A stretch of DNA of 32,520 nt from the NCBI RefSeq assembly GCF_024054555.1, contig NZ_JAMXLY010000041.1, forward strand, positions 1 through 32,520, read 5' to 3'. The notes beneath the pieces are model-generated. The model ran no database searches. It was not told where the DNA came from and saw nothing but the letters and a program-made list of their open reading frames with translations. The translations under genes were made by a program, and so were the position numbers. The first letter of the stretch is position 1; each line of letters starts with the position of its first letter. Origin of the DNA: Segatella cerevisiae. GTDB lineage: Bacteria > Bacteroidota > Bacteroidia > Bacteroidales > Bacteroidaceae. Positions 24,538 through 32,520 of this stretch are shown in pieces.

Positions 24538-25278
24538 TTAAAGTCCATTCCAGTCATTGATCAGTCCACTCACCATATTTGCACCGGTGAAACAGCTCGC
24601 CCAGGTCTCCGGATCAAGGTCAAAAAAGACCGTACTCCATCCACAGTAGTGGCACATCATCACTATAACGTCCATCTTGTACTTCATTTCCAGCAGATGG
24701 GAATAAATCTTGTTGGCCAGGGTCAGACGCTCATAGCGGTCCAGCAGGTTGTAGCCGTCATTCTTTTCCTTCCCATTCTCCGAAATGGTCTTTTTGATGA
24801 CGGGGATGTCGGGAAGCCGTATCCTGCCATTGTTGACGATATCCTTGAAGTCATGGACGAGCCCTTCGGTCTCCTCAGTGACATCGGCCAGCTCATTCAG
24901 GCACAGGATATAGTTCTTGACAGTCTTATTGGCTATAGCTTTCAACACAGTGGGCACATCGGTGAGGATGTCTGCAGCACAGGAGAAAATTTCCTTATAA
25001 TACTGGCTTTCCGGTCCGAAGCCTTCCACATTCTGCAGCGTAAACTGATATATCTCCCGGATGCTGGCCATTGCTGCGGTATAAGCCATCAGTTTCTTCT
25101 GTTTTGCAGCAATGGAGTCCAACCGCTGGTTATGCTTGCTCTCGATGGCTTTCTGGGATGCGGCATTGGCCGTAACGGCAGCTGCCGTCCAGGGGTCTGT
25201 AACAACCCTGAATCCGGCCCTTGTGCCCAGAGTAAGCAGCAGGACAAACAGGAGTAATACTAATCGTTTTGCTTCCAT
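24538..25278 (-). CDS. Secreted TraI/VirB5-like helical protein
   Basis: This 246-residue protein begins with a signal sequence (MEAKRLVLLLFVLLLTLGTRA), followed by GFRVVTDPWTAAAVTANAAS. The (V)VTDP start after the signal peptide recalls TraI/DUF4141 proteins of CTnDOT-type elements, which have a VirB5-like helical fold. The rest is helical with several cysteines. It overlaps the end of traG by 19 nt, so it is translated together with it. Assignment to TraI is by position and this short motif only. Confidence 0.55.
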   Translation of the reverse strand: MEAKRLVLLLFVLLLTLGTRAGFRVVTDPWTAAAVTANAASQKAIESKHNQRLDSIAAKQKKLMAYTAAMASIREIYQFTLQNVEGFGPESQYYKEIFSCAADILTDVPTVLKAIANKTVKNYILCLNELADVTEETEGLVHDFKDIVNNGRIRLPDIPVIKKTISENGKEKNDGYNLLDRYERLTLANKIYSHLLEMKYKMDVIVMMCHYCGWSTVFFDLDPETWASCFTGANMVSGLINDWNGL

Positions 25279-28163
25279 AAGCTCATGACCTTTCCGTGTT
25301 CATTCACTTGCCGCGCAAAGTCGAGATAGGTGTCTGCCTTTGACTTTCTGCGGTCTTCTTCTATCCTGGTGATGGCCGTCTGAATACCGCCATACCGGGC
25401 TTCGTAAATTTTGAGGGCTTCCTTCTCCGCCCGTTCCGTGGTATAGGCCCAGTAGCATTCAGGCGGTTCCTCCACGCCATAGACATCGGAATACTGCCCC
25501 CGGGCAATCCAAACTTCCTTGAAATAGTTTCTCCCCTCATGGTTTCGGAGGTTATTGATGGTAAAGATCTGCTGCCGCTGTACGGGCGTAAGACCGAGGA
25601 TGGCAGAGATCTCATCATATCTGTCCCTGAACTTGCTCTGGTCGAGAAGGATCTTGATGTCTGAATTATTGATGATCGCTTCCTTCACGATAGGGGAGTC
25701 AATCACGTCATTCAACTCCTGAGTGACAACACCGGCGATGCCATGAAATTTTCTCACGGTTTTGTAGAGGTACTTGATATATTCGGCCATAGTAGGTGAG
25801 GAGATGGCTTTCCAGGCTTCTTCGATGATGAGCGCCTTACGTCCTTTTTTCAGACGCATTTTCTGAAGGAAGACATCCATGATGATGAGCACGACGATGG
25901 GGAACAGGACGGGATCATCCTTGATCTTATCAATCTCAAAAACGATGAACCGTTCACTGAAAAGACTGGCATCAGCATCGTTGTTCAGCGTAGATTCCAG
26001 TTCGCCGCCTTTATAAAACTGTTCCAGTATAGCGGAAAAGTCATTGATGTCGAAACTGATACTGCTGTCCTTCATGATCTGCGGGATACGCTCCAGGGCA
26101 AATTCATAATAGCTGTTGAAGTTCAGCCGCCCGACATGCATCTTCTGCCGCTGTTCCTCCATGCGGTCTATCTTCTTTTCTATCCGCATCATATACCTGC
26201 CTTCAATAAGCTCCGGCATCAGGCGGAGGAGCTGCCTGCCGGCAGCAGCCTTCTCTCCTTCGGTAGCAGCATCGTCATTAGCCAGACCGTGCAGTTTGTT
26301 TACCTGACGGATGACCTTGGCATGGTGCTTCTTCTCCTGAGAGGTGTATTCTTCTTCCACCGCATGATCCCTACCTTGGGGAGCATCTTCTCCTGCAGTC
26401 CCTTTTTCAAGTTCCGGAATACGATAGGGATCTGCGTACTTCTCTTCAATTTTTTCTTCATAGTGTTCGTATGCCCCGTTCTTTTTATCTTCCAGCAGCA
26501 GCCGCTCCCGGAGTTGTTCTCTTTCCTTTTCGGTATATTCCCTGAATGGATGGAAGTATTCCCGGTAGTATTCCACGATGGTCTGGTTGATAATCTTGTC
26601 TTCTATCTTTGTCGGTGCCTCGTTCCCCTTGAAAATAAGGAAAATGAGACTTTTCAGGAAGTTCTTCTTCTCCCCGAAATTCTGGTCATACTCCTCCTTT
26701 GTGATCTTGAAAGGATTCATGGAGATGGGATGCTCTCTGCTGTAAGTGATATAAGTCCCCTTGAAATAGGCACAGATACCCTCGTAAGAATCTCCAGTAT
26801 CGACCATGACGACATCGGTATCCTGTTCCAGCAACTGGCGGACAACGGAATTGATATGGAAGCTCTTTCCGCTGCCACTTGGCCCGATGCAGAAAAAATT
26901 ACTATTGTCCGTATATTTCACTGATCCTTCCTTGCCGGTAATGTCTATGCACACCGGCAGTCCCTGACGGTCAGTGTACCAGGTTTTCAGCGGGGTGTCC
27001 TCACTGTGTTTCAGATGCTCTTTATAGAAAAGGCAGAGAGCGGCATCGTTCAGGGTCAGGAACAGGTCATAGTCGGGATTGAAGGAATAGGCATTACCGG
27101 GGAAACAGTCCAGGAAAAGTTCCAATTGGTTATAGGCTGACCGGGAGGGCAGGATACCGCACTCATAAAGACGGGTCTCAATGTATGAGCTGACTGAGGT
27201 GAGCTTCTCCTGCGGACAACAGACCAGGATATTGAAGTTGGTATTGACGAGTATCTTGCTTTCCGTGGCAAGGACATTGAGGACTTGCTCAATATCAGAC
27301 TTGGCAATCTTATTGCTGGGATCCGGCATGCTGCCGTGACGTTTGGCCTTGCTCTGCAACTTTCTCAGCAGCCTTCGCTGCTGGGGAACCTGAAGAACCT
27401 GATTATAGATGACACAGTGGGTATCGGGAATCTCTGCCAGAAATGCCAGGAGGTCTGTGGCGATAGTATACCCATTGACCGGTACCGTCAGATAGGGCTT
27501 GATAAAGGAAGGAAGGTCTATCTCATCGACATCAACCAGACTGAAGGACTTGACCGTATCAGCGCCCATCCGCAGACTTTCATCAGAGGCCTTGAAGTTC
27601 TGCATGGCAAAAGACCCCTTTCGAAAATTACAGGCCATATAACGATGAAGGTATTCGTTAACCTCTTCCTTATTGAGCTTATGGTACCTGATTTCATGCT
27701 CTTTGAGGATGTCAATGACCTTGCTGACCTTGACATGAAACGCTTTCCAGGCCTTTTCGTCATATTTAATGAAAGTGCTCTTCTGCCCCTCCATCGTGAG
27801 GATCAGGAAGGTACGAATCTCCGTATAGGGCCTGCCCTCGAAATAGCGGAAATAGCTCTTTGTCAGGTATTCCATATCCGAGGTAACAGGGTGGTGATAA
27901 CGCTGGCGACAAAAAATGTCCTGCTTTTGCAAGGCAAAGCCTTCACCAAGGGCCTCCACGATATTTCCCAACACATCCATGTAACCTATATAGAGAGCAG
28001 GATCCGTCGAATACTGCTGGACGGGATTCTCCATCTCGATAAGTACCGAAGCATCACCCCTACAGGAGAATAGCACCGTATTGAGAAGCTTGCACTTATC
28101 GTCCTTGATGTCTTCCAGTTCGGCAAAGATGCCGTCGATTTTGCTTTTCTTTTTTCCAAACAT
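25260..28163 (-). CDS. traG: Conjugative transfer ATPase TraG (VirB4-like)
   Basis: From the ATG at 28163 (MFGKKKSKIDGIF) the product is 967 residues; the longer frame overlaps traF. Walker A GPSGSGKS is at about 427-434 and Walker B ALIIEEAW at about 777-784. RFIVFEIDKIKDDPVLFPIV and GVVTQELNDVIDS are typical VirB4/TraG segments. It powers pilus or channel assembly at the inner membrane. Between the two Walker motifs is a charged, probably coiled-coil stretch (about 540-680, KEREQLRERLLLEDKKNG, EKIEEKYADP). With 967 residues it is longer than the roughly 830 of many Bacteroides TraG proteins, and this insert accounts for much of the difference. traF ends 4 bp upstream. Confidence 0.92.
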   Translation of the reverse strand: MFGKKKSKIDGIFAELEDIKDDKCKLLNTVLFSCRGDASVLIEMENPVQQYSTDPALYIGYMDVLGNIVEALGEGFALQKQDIFCRQRYHHPVTSDMEYLTKSYFRYFEGRPYTEIRTFLILTMEGQKSTFIKYDEKAWKAFHVKVSKVIDILKEHEIRYHKLNKEEVNEYLHRYMACNFRKGSFAMQNFKASDESLRMGADTVKSFSLVDVDEIDLPSFIKPYLTVPVNGYTIATDLLAFLAEIPDTHCVIYNQVLQVPQQRRLLRKLQSKAKRHGSMPDPSNKIAKSDIEQVLNVLATESKILVNTNFNILVCCPQEKLTSVSSYIETRLYECGILPSRSAYNQLELFLDCFPGNAYSFNPDYDLFLTLNDAALCLFYKEHLKHSEDTPLKTWYTDRQGLPVCIDITGKEGSVKYTDNSNFFCIGPSGSGKSFHINSVVRQLLEQDTDVVMVDTGDSYEGICAYFKGTYITYSREHPISMNPFKITKEEYDQNFGEKKNFLKSLIFLIFKGNEAPTKIEDKIINQTIVEYYREYFHPFREYTEKEREQLRERLLLEDKKNGAYEHYEEKIEEKYADPYRIPELEKGTAGEDAPQGRDHAVEEEYTSQEKKHHAKVIRQVNKLHGLANDDAATEGEKAAAGRQLLRLMPELIEGRYMMRIEKKIDRMEEQRQKMHVGRLNFNSYYEFALERIPQIMKDSSISFDINDFSAILEQFYKGGELESTLNNDADASLFSERFIVFEIDKIKDDPVLFPIVVLIIMDVFLQKMRLKKGRKALIIEEAWKAISSPTMAEYIKYLYKTVRKFHGIAGVVTQELNDVIDSPIVKEAIINNSDIKILLDQSKFRDRYDEISAILGLTPVQRQQIFTINNLRNHEGRNYFKEVWIARGQYSDVYGVEEPPECYWAYTTERAEKEALKIYEARYGGIQTAITRIEEDRRKSKADTYLDFARQVNEHGKVMSLWKQND

Positions 28164-28167
28164 GGTT

Positions 28168-28470
28168 CTATCGTGAGAAAAGGTGATGGTAGATGAAGAT
28201 ACCCCGGCTCCGTTTTCTATTGTGCAGTCCGCTCTTCTGTCTGATGAAAATACCGAGGATGCCCATGGCAGCAATGCCTGTCATGGCAAGGAATCCGGCA
28301 AGTTTTCCAACGAGGATAGAAAAGAGGATATAGCCGATAAATGAGATACCGATGGCCATAGCGGCATAAGTCAGAAAACGTCCGCGAATGCCCATGAACT
28401 CCAAAGGCTTCTGAAGTCCCTTGAAAACAGGGTAACCATTAAAATTCATCTCCATTGATTGTGATTTCAA
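28168..28470 (-). CDS. traF: Conjugative transfer protein TraF (VirB3-like, DUF4133)
   Basis: This 100-residue protein has two membrane helices (FLTYAAMAIGISFIGYILFS and GFLAMTGIAAMGILGIFI) after the conserved NGYPVFKGLQKPLEFMGIRG segment of DUF4133. TraF is VirB3-like and acts with the VirB4 ATPase encoded next. Translation may start at the first Met or at MEMNFNG five codons later. Confidence 0.85.
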   Translation of the reverse strand: MKSQSMEMNFNGYPVFKGLQKPLEFMGIRGRFLTYAAMAIGISFIGYILFSILVGKLAGFLAMTGIAAMGILGIFIRQKSGLHNRKRSRGIFIYHHLFSR

Positions 28471-28532
28471 AAGACAGGAAAGGACACATACTTTGTAAGA
28501 GTCCCCCTCCTGAATGTATGATTCCCATGTCC

Positions 28533-28892
28533 TTATTTAAAGAACAAGGGAAGAGCTTCTGACATGGCGATGAATGCTACACAACCGCCGATGGTCAGCA
28601 TGATGGTCTTCTTGACATCTTGGTCTCCGTTTTGCATTTTAAAATAGACATTGAACGCTCCGACAAGTACGATGACGGCGGCAATGGCCTTCATCAGATT
28701 ACTGACAGGAGTCTGATACGAAGAAATCTCTGAGGTGGCCTTGGTGAAGCCTCCCGCTCCATGACTTTGGGCACAAATATCAAGGGCACAGAAGAGTACC
28801 ATACAGGCCACTGTTGTGACACGCTTTACCGGAATTTTCTTGCAAGAGTTCTTTACTTTGCGAAGAAATATTTTGGAGTTTACTCGAAGCAT
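28533..28892 (-). CDS. traE: Conjugative transfer protein TraE (VirB2-like pilin, DUF4134)
   Basis: This 119-residue protein has a signal-like segment (VTTVACMVLFCALDICAQ) and two helices (LMKAIAAVIVLVGAFNVYF and IMLTIGGCVAFIAMSEAL), the size and layout of DUF4134/TraE, probably the pilin-like subunit. ALPLFF at the end is typical. The ATG at 28892 precedes a basic leader of about 25 residues, somewhat long for this family. Confidence 0.85.
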   Translation of the reverse strand: MLRVNSKIFLRKVKNSCKKIPVKRVTTVACMVLFCALDICAQSHGAGGFTKATSEISSYQTPVSNLMKAIAAVIVLVGAFNVYFKMQNGDQDVKKTIMLTIGGCVAFIAMSEALPLFFK

Positions 28893-29085
28893 AAATTTTT
28901 CTCATGGAGTAAAATCTTACGTTTCAAATTAAATGGCAAATGCGGACATCTTCATCCATAAGTGGAAGAAAATAAACTTGGTACTTACAAACCAAGAAAC
29001 AGGCTGTCACTTCTGTTTTTTATGGAAGTATATCAAATGCTCCACCAAATTAAAAGTAAGTTCAAATTCGCAGATGCAGATGCTG

Positions 29086-29586
29086 CTATTTCTGATCAAT
29101 TTTCATCAGATGGATGGCCACATCGTCCATCTCCGGATCCTTTTGTGAAAGGTCTTCAATCTGTTTATGAAGAATACTCATGAGGATACCTCCGGAATAT
29201 TCAGTGCTCTGGAAGGGGAGGATCTCCGGGACAGGCCCTTCTTCAGGAGATGGCGTTTGCTCCGGAACCTCACCGTCAGGTGAAAGGTATTCCTGCTCCA
29301 AGACTTCCGGCTCCGTTTGCCGAGGTTCGCAAGTGGGTCCTTCTTTCATTGCTTCCTCATTCTCCTTTCTTTCCATAGTCACAGGATTTTCTCCTTCCAG
29401 AGGCTGAGCCGCTGTCATCTCCTTAGAGACCTCTATGGGCTTAAAAGCCTTGGCTTCCTCTGAGATATCTATTTCTTCCTCTTCTGTCCTGGAGGCAATT
29501 TCCACCGGCTCCTTGTGGAAAAGGTCGTGAAAAATCATCCAGGCATATAAAAGAAGGTAAAAGCCGATGATCAAATAGTAAACCAT
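29086..29586 (-). CDS. TraD-position membrane-anchored acidic protein
   Basis: From the ATG at 29586 (MVYYLIIGFYLLLYAWMIF) the product has 166 residues: one N-terminal membrane helix, then a long Glu/Pro-rich cytoplasmic stretch and a helical C-terminus (GGILMSILHKQIEDLSQKD ... DVAIHLMKIDQK). The longer open frame starts in unsupported sequence. The position directly before traE matches TraD in CTnDOT-like operons. It is the first gene of the operon in this window; a 193-bp gap to traE contains a CTTGGT...ACCAAG hairpin near 28978-28997 but no clear promoter. Confidence 0.6.
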   Translation of the reverse strand: MVYYLIIGFYLLLYAWMIFHDLFHKEPVEIASRTEEEEIDISEEAKAFKPIEVSKEMTAAQPLEGENPVTMERKENEEAMKEGPTCEPRQTEPEVLEQEYLSPDGEVPEQTPSPEEGPVPEILPFQSTEYSGGILMSILHKQIEDLSQKDPEMDDVAIHLMKIDQK

Positions 29587-29761
29587 AGTTGTCTGTTCTT
29601 TTTTCTTATTAAAGCCCACGGTCTGTACCCGAAGGTCAGCACCGTGGAGTTTCCATTTTAAGAATGATGAGTTGTTTCTATAGACGGAGTGCTCGGCCAC
29701 TTCATTTCCTGCTTATGAGGTATTTTTCATTCTGGCGTTTTTCGATGCAGAAAAACTCATG

Positions 29762-29769
29762 CAAAGATA
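29762..29769 (-). promoter_or_regulatory. Candidate -7 box of the tra operon
   Basis: On the minus strand this reads TATCTTTG (TAnnTTTG). No TTTG occurs at the usual upstream spacing. The next gene on the minus strand starts at 29586, which leaves a leader of about 170 nt. Confidence 0.4.
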
Positions 29770-29797
29770 GTAAAAATCTATCTATCCGTGCATCCGT

Positions 29798-29813
29798 ATC
29801 CTATATTTAGGAT
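29798..29813. promoter_or_regulatory. Perfect palindrome upstream of the tra promoter (candidate operator)
   Basis: ATCCTATATTTAGGAT is a perfect inverted repeat (6-bp arms, 4-bp centre) about 30 bp upstream of the minus-strand -7 box, with a nearby GATAG...CTATC repeat. The rest of 29701-30120 holds no convincing gene. Confidence 0.35.
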
Positions 29814-29986
29814 AAATTCGACTTCATAGACAAAAGATAGTATAATTGTGGAATCTATCAGTTGATAAATGATAAGACTATATTTTATAATCTATAGGGA
29901 AAAGACTGTAGAAAGGGTAGGTGAATAATCACAGGAGACGTTCAGAGGAGTACAAGAAATTATGGAGAGACTAGGGTTAAGAGTTT

Positions 29987-30020
29987 TGCAATATATTAAC
30001 GTGAGTTCGATGAAATTAAT
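29987..30020 (+). repeat. Direct repeat left of the RloAB-like cassette
   Basis: The exact 10-mer GTGAGTTCGA (30001-30010) recurs at 32063-32072. Both are preceded by TGCA...TTAA and followed by a related (C/T)GRAAT...AA stretch. The two copies bracket the ATPase/TOPRIM pair. Confidence 0.45.
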
Positions 30021-30127
30021 AAAATGATCATCATATTTGCACATAATCATATAGGAATGATTACCTGCAAACAATGGTTTGTAGGTATTGATCCATTCAA
30101 GCGTTAATAATTATTCGTTGAATTTTC

Positions 30128-30158
30128 TTGTATTATTAGAATATTTTGCCTATTTTTG
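30128..30158 (+). promoter_or_regulatory. Promoter of the RloAB-like operon
   Basis: CTTG/TTG (30128-30130) and TATTTTTG (30151-30158) are spaced by 20 bp. Transcription would start near 30165, which supports the ATG at 30203 rather than an upstream one. Confidence 0.65.
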
Positions 30159-30202
30159 TAGAAAAGTTACGAAAATGGTTTAAATATTTAGTTTTTAGGC
30201 TT

Positions 30203-31402
30203 ATGATAAAGGATTTTTGGGTAGAGAATTATTACTCTATAAAAGACCGTCAGGAAATGGACTTTGAGGTGCGTCCTTCTGAAGAAGAGTGGATGCGTGT
30301 CGAAGCAGCACATGGTGTCTATCTAAGCAAGTTGGCGGTTATTTATGGTGCTAACGCATCTGGAAAGTCAAACATGTTGAAGGCTTTGCAGAATATTTTT
30401 GACTTGCTCTTTACTGCACGCACCAACAGAAATGACAAGGTGCTCTCGGGCCATCCTTTTGCTCTTACTGCTGATAAGCCGACAAGAATGTATGTATCCT
30501 TTTATACGAATAGTATACGATATGACTACACTATCGAATATAATCAGCGTTATATTATCAGCGAGAAACTGGACTATTATCCCAGACGTTCCAAGGCTCT
30601 TTTCTATGAACGGCATTTCCGAGGAGAGGATGAACAGGCTGCCATTAAGTTCGGTCCAGGTATCGGCATCAAACAGAAGTCTCTTGACACCATCATCCAG
30701 AACACGCTCAATAACCATACCGTTTTGTCTACCTATGGAAAAGTATCACTTTCGGACGATGCCAGACCGATAGCAACACTCTATCATTGGATAAAAAATC
30801 ATGTCCACGGGGTGATGCACATGGATGACAACAGTGTTGTGGCACAACTGCAATCCGTTGACAAGGATCCACGCCGCAGGAAATTCTATATGCAGATGTT
30901 AAAGAAGGCTGATTTTAATATTTCTGATTTCCATATTCTTTCGGATGGCGACAAGGAGAGTGTCAGCTTTGTCAATACCACAAACAAGGAATACTTTGAA
31001 CTGCCGGACGACAGTCAATCAGCAGGTACCATAAGATACATCACAGATTTGAAGTATCTCTATGATGCCATCACAGGTAGTCACATCTATATGCTGGATG
31101 AACTGGGTGAGGACTTGCATTATGACCTGCTTCTCTATTACCTGAACGTTTTTGTCTATAACTCGGATAATTCACAACTTATCTTCACTTCACAGGAAAC
31201 ATCGCTATTGGCAGAGAACCTCTTCAACGAGCACCGCCATAATGTGTGGTTCGTAGAGAAATCACATGATACGGCATCCTCTGTCTACACCCGTGCTGAC
31301 GATTTCGGTCTCCATAAGAACCTCTCGCTTTACAATTCCTACCGTATAGGCAAACTGGGTGCAAAGCCGGAACTGGGGTCACCATTTATAAACTTAGATT
31401 GA
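30203..31402 (+). CDS. RloA-like AAA/ABC ATPase of a two-gene defence pair
   Basis: This 399-residue protein belongs to the AAA15/AAA_21 ATPases. Walker A is GANASGKSNML (49-59) within VIYGANASGKS, the signature-like segment is DSQSAGT (270-276), and Walker B IYMLDELGEDLHYDLL (295-310) includes the catalytic Glu300. The switch region reads FTSQETSLL, with Gln where TTHD/TTHN is usual. The N-terminal IKDFWVENYYSIKDRQEMDF is the typical opening strand. The next gene encodes an RloB-like TOPRIM protein, the same pairing as RloA-RloB and AbiL, and similar in logic to PARIS. In such pairs the ATPase senses a phage product and the TOPRIM protein acts as nuclease. Start chosen from the promoter and conserved N-terminus. 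Confidence 0.85.
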   Translation: MIKDFWVENYYSIKDRQEMDFEVRPSEEEWMRVEAAHGVYLSKLAVIYGANASGKSNMLKALQNIFDLLFTARTNRNDKVLSGHPFALTADKPTRMYVSFYTNSIRYDYTIEYNQRYIISEKLDYYPRRSKALFYERHFRGEDEQAAIKFGPGIGIKQKSLDTIIQNTLNNHTVLSTYGKVSLSDDARPIATLYHWIKNHVHGVMHMDDNSVVAQLQSVDKDPRRRKFYMQMLKKADFNISDFHILSDGDKESVSFVNTTNKEYFELPDDSQSAGTIRYITDLKYLYDAITGSHIYMLDELGEDLHYDLLLYYLNVFVYNSDNSQLIFTSQETSLLAENLFNEHRHNVWFVEKSHDTASSVYTRADDFGLHKNLSLYNSYRIGKLGAKPELGSPFINLD

Positions 31403-31404
31403 TT

Positions 31405-32016
31405 ATGGCACATCAGAGACAAACAACGATAGTGATTGGCGAGGGTCCGACGGAATTTTACTATCTCAACTCCTTAAAAGATGACTTCCGAATCCTTCAG
31501 CACATCAAACCAGATTCACCAAAGAACACAAGTCTTCGAGAATTGGAACATACAATAGAAAACTCTATCCAAATGGGTTACAATAAAATATATTGCCTGA
31601 TAGACATGGATACCAAAAAGAAGGATGCCAAGAGCAGGTGTGCCTACATACGATTGAAAAAGAAATATCACGGCATTCATATATTAAAGCCCAAGAGAGG
31701 CATTGATTATGAAGTCAGGTTCTTTGAAACTGATAGATGTACAGAGCTGTTTTTCCTTTACTACTTCAAATATACTACACAGGAATTTTCGTCATCTGAT
31801 GACATTGGGGCTATGATGGATAAGAAATGTAAATACGAAAAGACCATCAAATTTTTCCGCTCACACCCTCTCCATCAGTATTTTGAAAAACAAGGCGGAA
31901 GCTTTCGCAAGGCAATAGAGAATTCCAATTCATCTCTTAGAGGTAAGTACAAAGGGGAAAGGGACTATACCTATTCAGAAATGGGGGAGATGTTTGAACT
32001 GCTTGGTATAAATTGA
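31405..32016 (+). CDS. RloB-like TOPRIM-type effector
   Basis: This 203-residue protein matches the RloB fold: TIVIGEGPTEFYYLNSL (Glu13 region), NKIYCLIDMDTKKKDAK (acidic pair D67/D69) and RGIDYEVRFFETDRCTELFF, where RloB proteins have a conserved ExWFLLH-like helix. The frame opens with TTG at 31399 overlapping the upstream stop, but the ATG at 31405, 2 bp after that stop, is more likely. Coupled to the ATPase, it should be the toxic nuclease-like effector of the pair. Target unknown. Confidence 0.82.
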   Translation: MAHQRQTTIVIGEGPTEFYYLNSLKDDFRILQHIKPDSPKNTSLRELEHTIENSIQMGYNKIYCLIDMDTKKKDAKSRCAYIRLKKKYHGIHILKPKRGIDYEVRFFETDRCTELFFLYYFKYTTQEFSSSDDIGAMMDKKCKYEKTIKFFRSHPLHQYFEKQGGSFRKAIENSNSSLRGKYKGERDYTYSEMGEMFELLGIN

Positions 32017-32379
32017 GATTTCTGTTATTTCTTAGATCTGAATCAGTACTATGCAACTTAAAGTGAGTTCGACGGAAATAAGAGGCTGTAAATTGATAGC
32101 CTGTAAAAATTGTTGTAACTTCAAGGTGTTGAAATTCAAAATTTCACAAATAATAATCACTAAGACCTAGAGGGCAACGGGGGTGATCCTAGTGATTCAA
32201 ACGTCAACTAATCCGTAAGAAGAGGAAAGCCCATAAACTTCATAATTATCCCCGATGATGTTATCTATCTTAATAAACAGATAATTATCCGAACACTTGT
32301 CATAGAGAAAATATTCTAATTTTCAAACAGGTGGTTATTAATATTTAAATGTTTATAGTAAAAAATATGCTTGCCGCCC
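32017..32379. other. Gene-free stretch with several inverted repeats
   Basis: No credible ORF was seen. A hairpin AGGCT...AGCCT lies near 32082-32100. AATCACTA (32155-32162) pairs exactly with TAGTGATT (32190-32197). The 16-mer at 32110-32125 nearly repeats one at 10996-11011. Confidence 0.4.
32052..32082 (+). repeat. Direct repeat right of the RloAB-like cassette
   Basis: This is the partner of 29987-30020 and contains the exact 10-mer GTGAGTTCGA at 32063-32072. Confidence 0.45.
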
Positions 32380-32520
32380 TGCAAAGCAGTATCTTGAGAA
32401 TATTTACGGTTTCACTGTGAATATTCTCGAAATACCTCTTTGCACCTGTCCATAGGGACACGGACAGGCTTCGGGAGAGTGGTTAAGACATTCTATGGGA
32501 GCTGTGCCCACCATACTCCC
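32380..32520 (+). ncRNA. Candidate structured RNA or recombination hairpin array at the right edge
   Basis: A long imperfect hairpin is present: TGCAAAG (32380-32386) with CTTTGCA (32438-32444), GTAT (32389-32392) with ATAC (32432-32435), and GAGAATATTTAC (32396-32407) with GTGAATATTCTC (32417-32428). Two symmetric internal loops separate these stems. It is directly followed by CCTGTCC (32445-32451) with GGACAGG (32462-32468), and by GGGAG/TGGT pairing with ACCA/CTCCC (32473-32520). Three adjacent strong stems suggest a folded RNA (6S-like, or a retron-type msr-msd) or a single-stranded recombination site. The window ends here, so neither family nor strand can be fixed. Confidence 0.4.

Noticed and set aside
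30001..30010. GAGTTCGA as the T-loop of a tRNA gene or tRNA-derived attachment site
   Set aside because: No acceptor, anticodon or D-arm pairing could be found around either copy.
30146..30202. Upstream in-frame start for the RloA-like gene
   Set aside because: It lies before the predicted transcription start and would place the promoter -7 box inside the coding region; the conserved N-terminus begins at 30203.
1..32520. CRISPR arrays and rRNA or tRNA genes
   Set aside because: No regularly spaced identical repeats and no rRNA or complete tRNA structure were seen on either strand.

Overview
The window looks like part of a Bacteroidales (Bacteroides/Phocaeicola/Parabacteroides-type) integrative conjugative element or its integrated remains. 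Three things point there: genes lack Shine-Dalgarno sites but are preceded by TAnnTTTG -7 boxes, some with a TTTG-type -33 box about 20 bp upstream; a long minus-strand operon matches the Bacteroides Tra conjugation machinery (traE, traF, traG, traJ, traK, traM, traN and a coupling ATPase); and the insertion sequences are of ISL3/ISAon1 type. No integrase, relaxase or ParA/TraA-C genes are present, so at most a part of the element is visible.

Left part (1-14.7 kb, AT-rich): a patchwork of cassettes, mostly anti-phage-defence-like. In order: the tail of an ISL3-like transposase; a Gabija-like pair (an OLD-family ATPase/TOPRIM protein that has lost its Walker A end to the IS, plus a UvrD-like helicase); a stand-alone polyvalent-protein-type kinase; a GHKL ATPase fused to a PD-(D/E)XK nuclease, split by a complete ISAon1-family IS (6701-8286, imperfect inverted repeats, 8-bp target duplication; removing the IS and one duplication restores a 730-residue frame); a 55-residue protein with a GNAT acetyltransferase (toxin-antitoxin-like); a 165-residue unknown; an AAA/DUF4143 ATPase between two nearly identical 150-bp repeats; a decayed stretch with helicase and possible sugar-transferase remnants; and, on the minus strand, a 41-residue protein translationally coupled to a PD-(D/E)XK-like protein. 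Diverged copies of one intergenic repeat lie after four of these cassettes (about 3.8, 5.1, 9.0-9.3 and 10.3 kb).

Middle part (14.95-29.6 kb, minus strand, more GC-rich): a compact type IV secretion operon read from 29.6 kb down to 14.95 kb: a TraD-position membrane protein, TraE, TraF, TraG (VirB4 ATPase), two secreted proteins of unknown role, a DUF5045-like protein, TraJ (VirB6-like), TraK (VirB8-like), a TraL-position protein, TraM (VirB10-like), TraN (VirB9-like), a TraO-like barrel, a lipoprotein and the VirD4-type coupling ATPase.

Right part (29.7-32.5 kb): a plus-strand RloA/RloB-type ATPase plus TOPRIM-like pair with its own promoter, flanked by a short direct repeat, and then about 500 bp without genes that ends in a run of strong hairpins, possibly a structured RNA. 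The overall picture is a conjugative module carrying several independently acquired defence cassettes, at least two of them broken by IS insertion.
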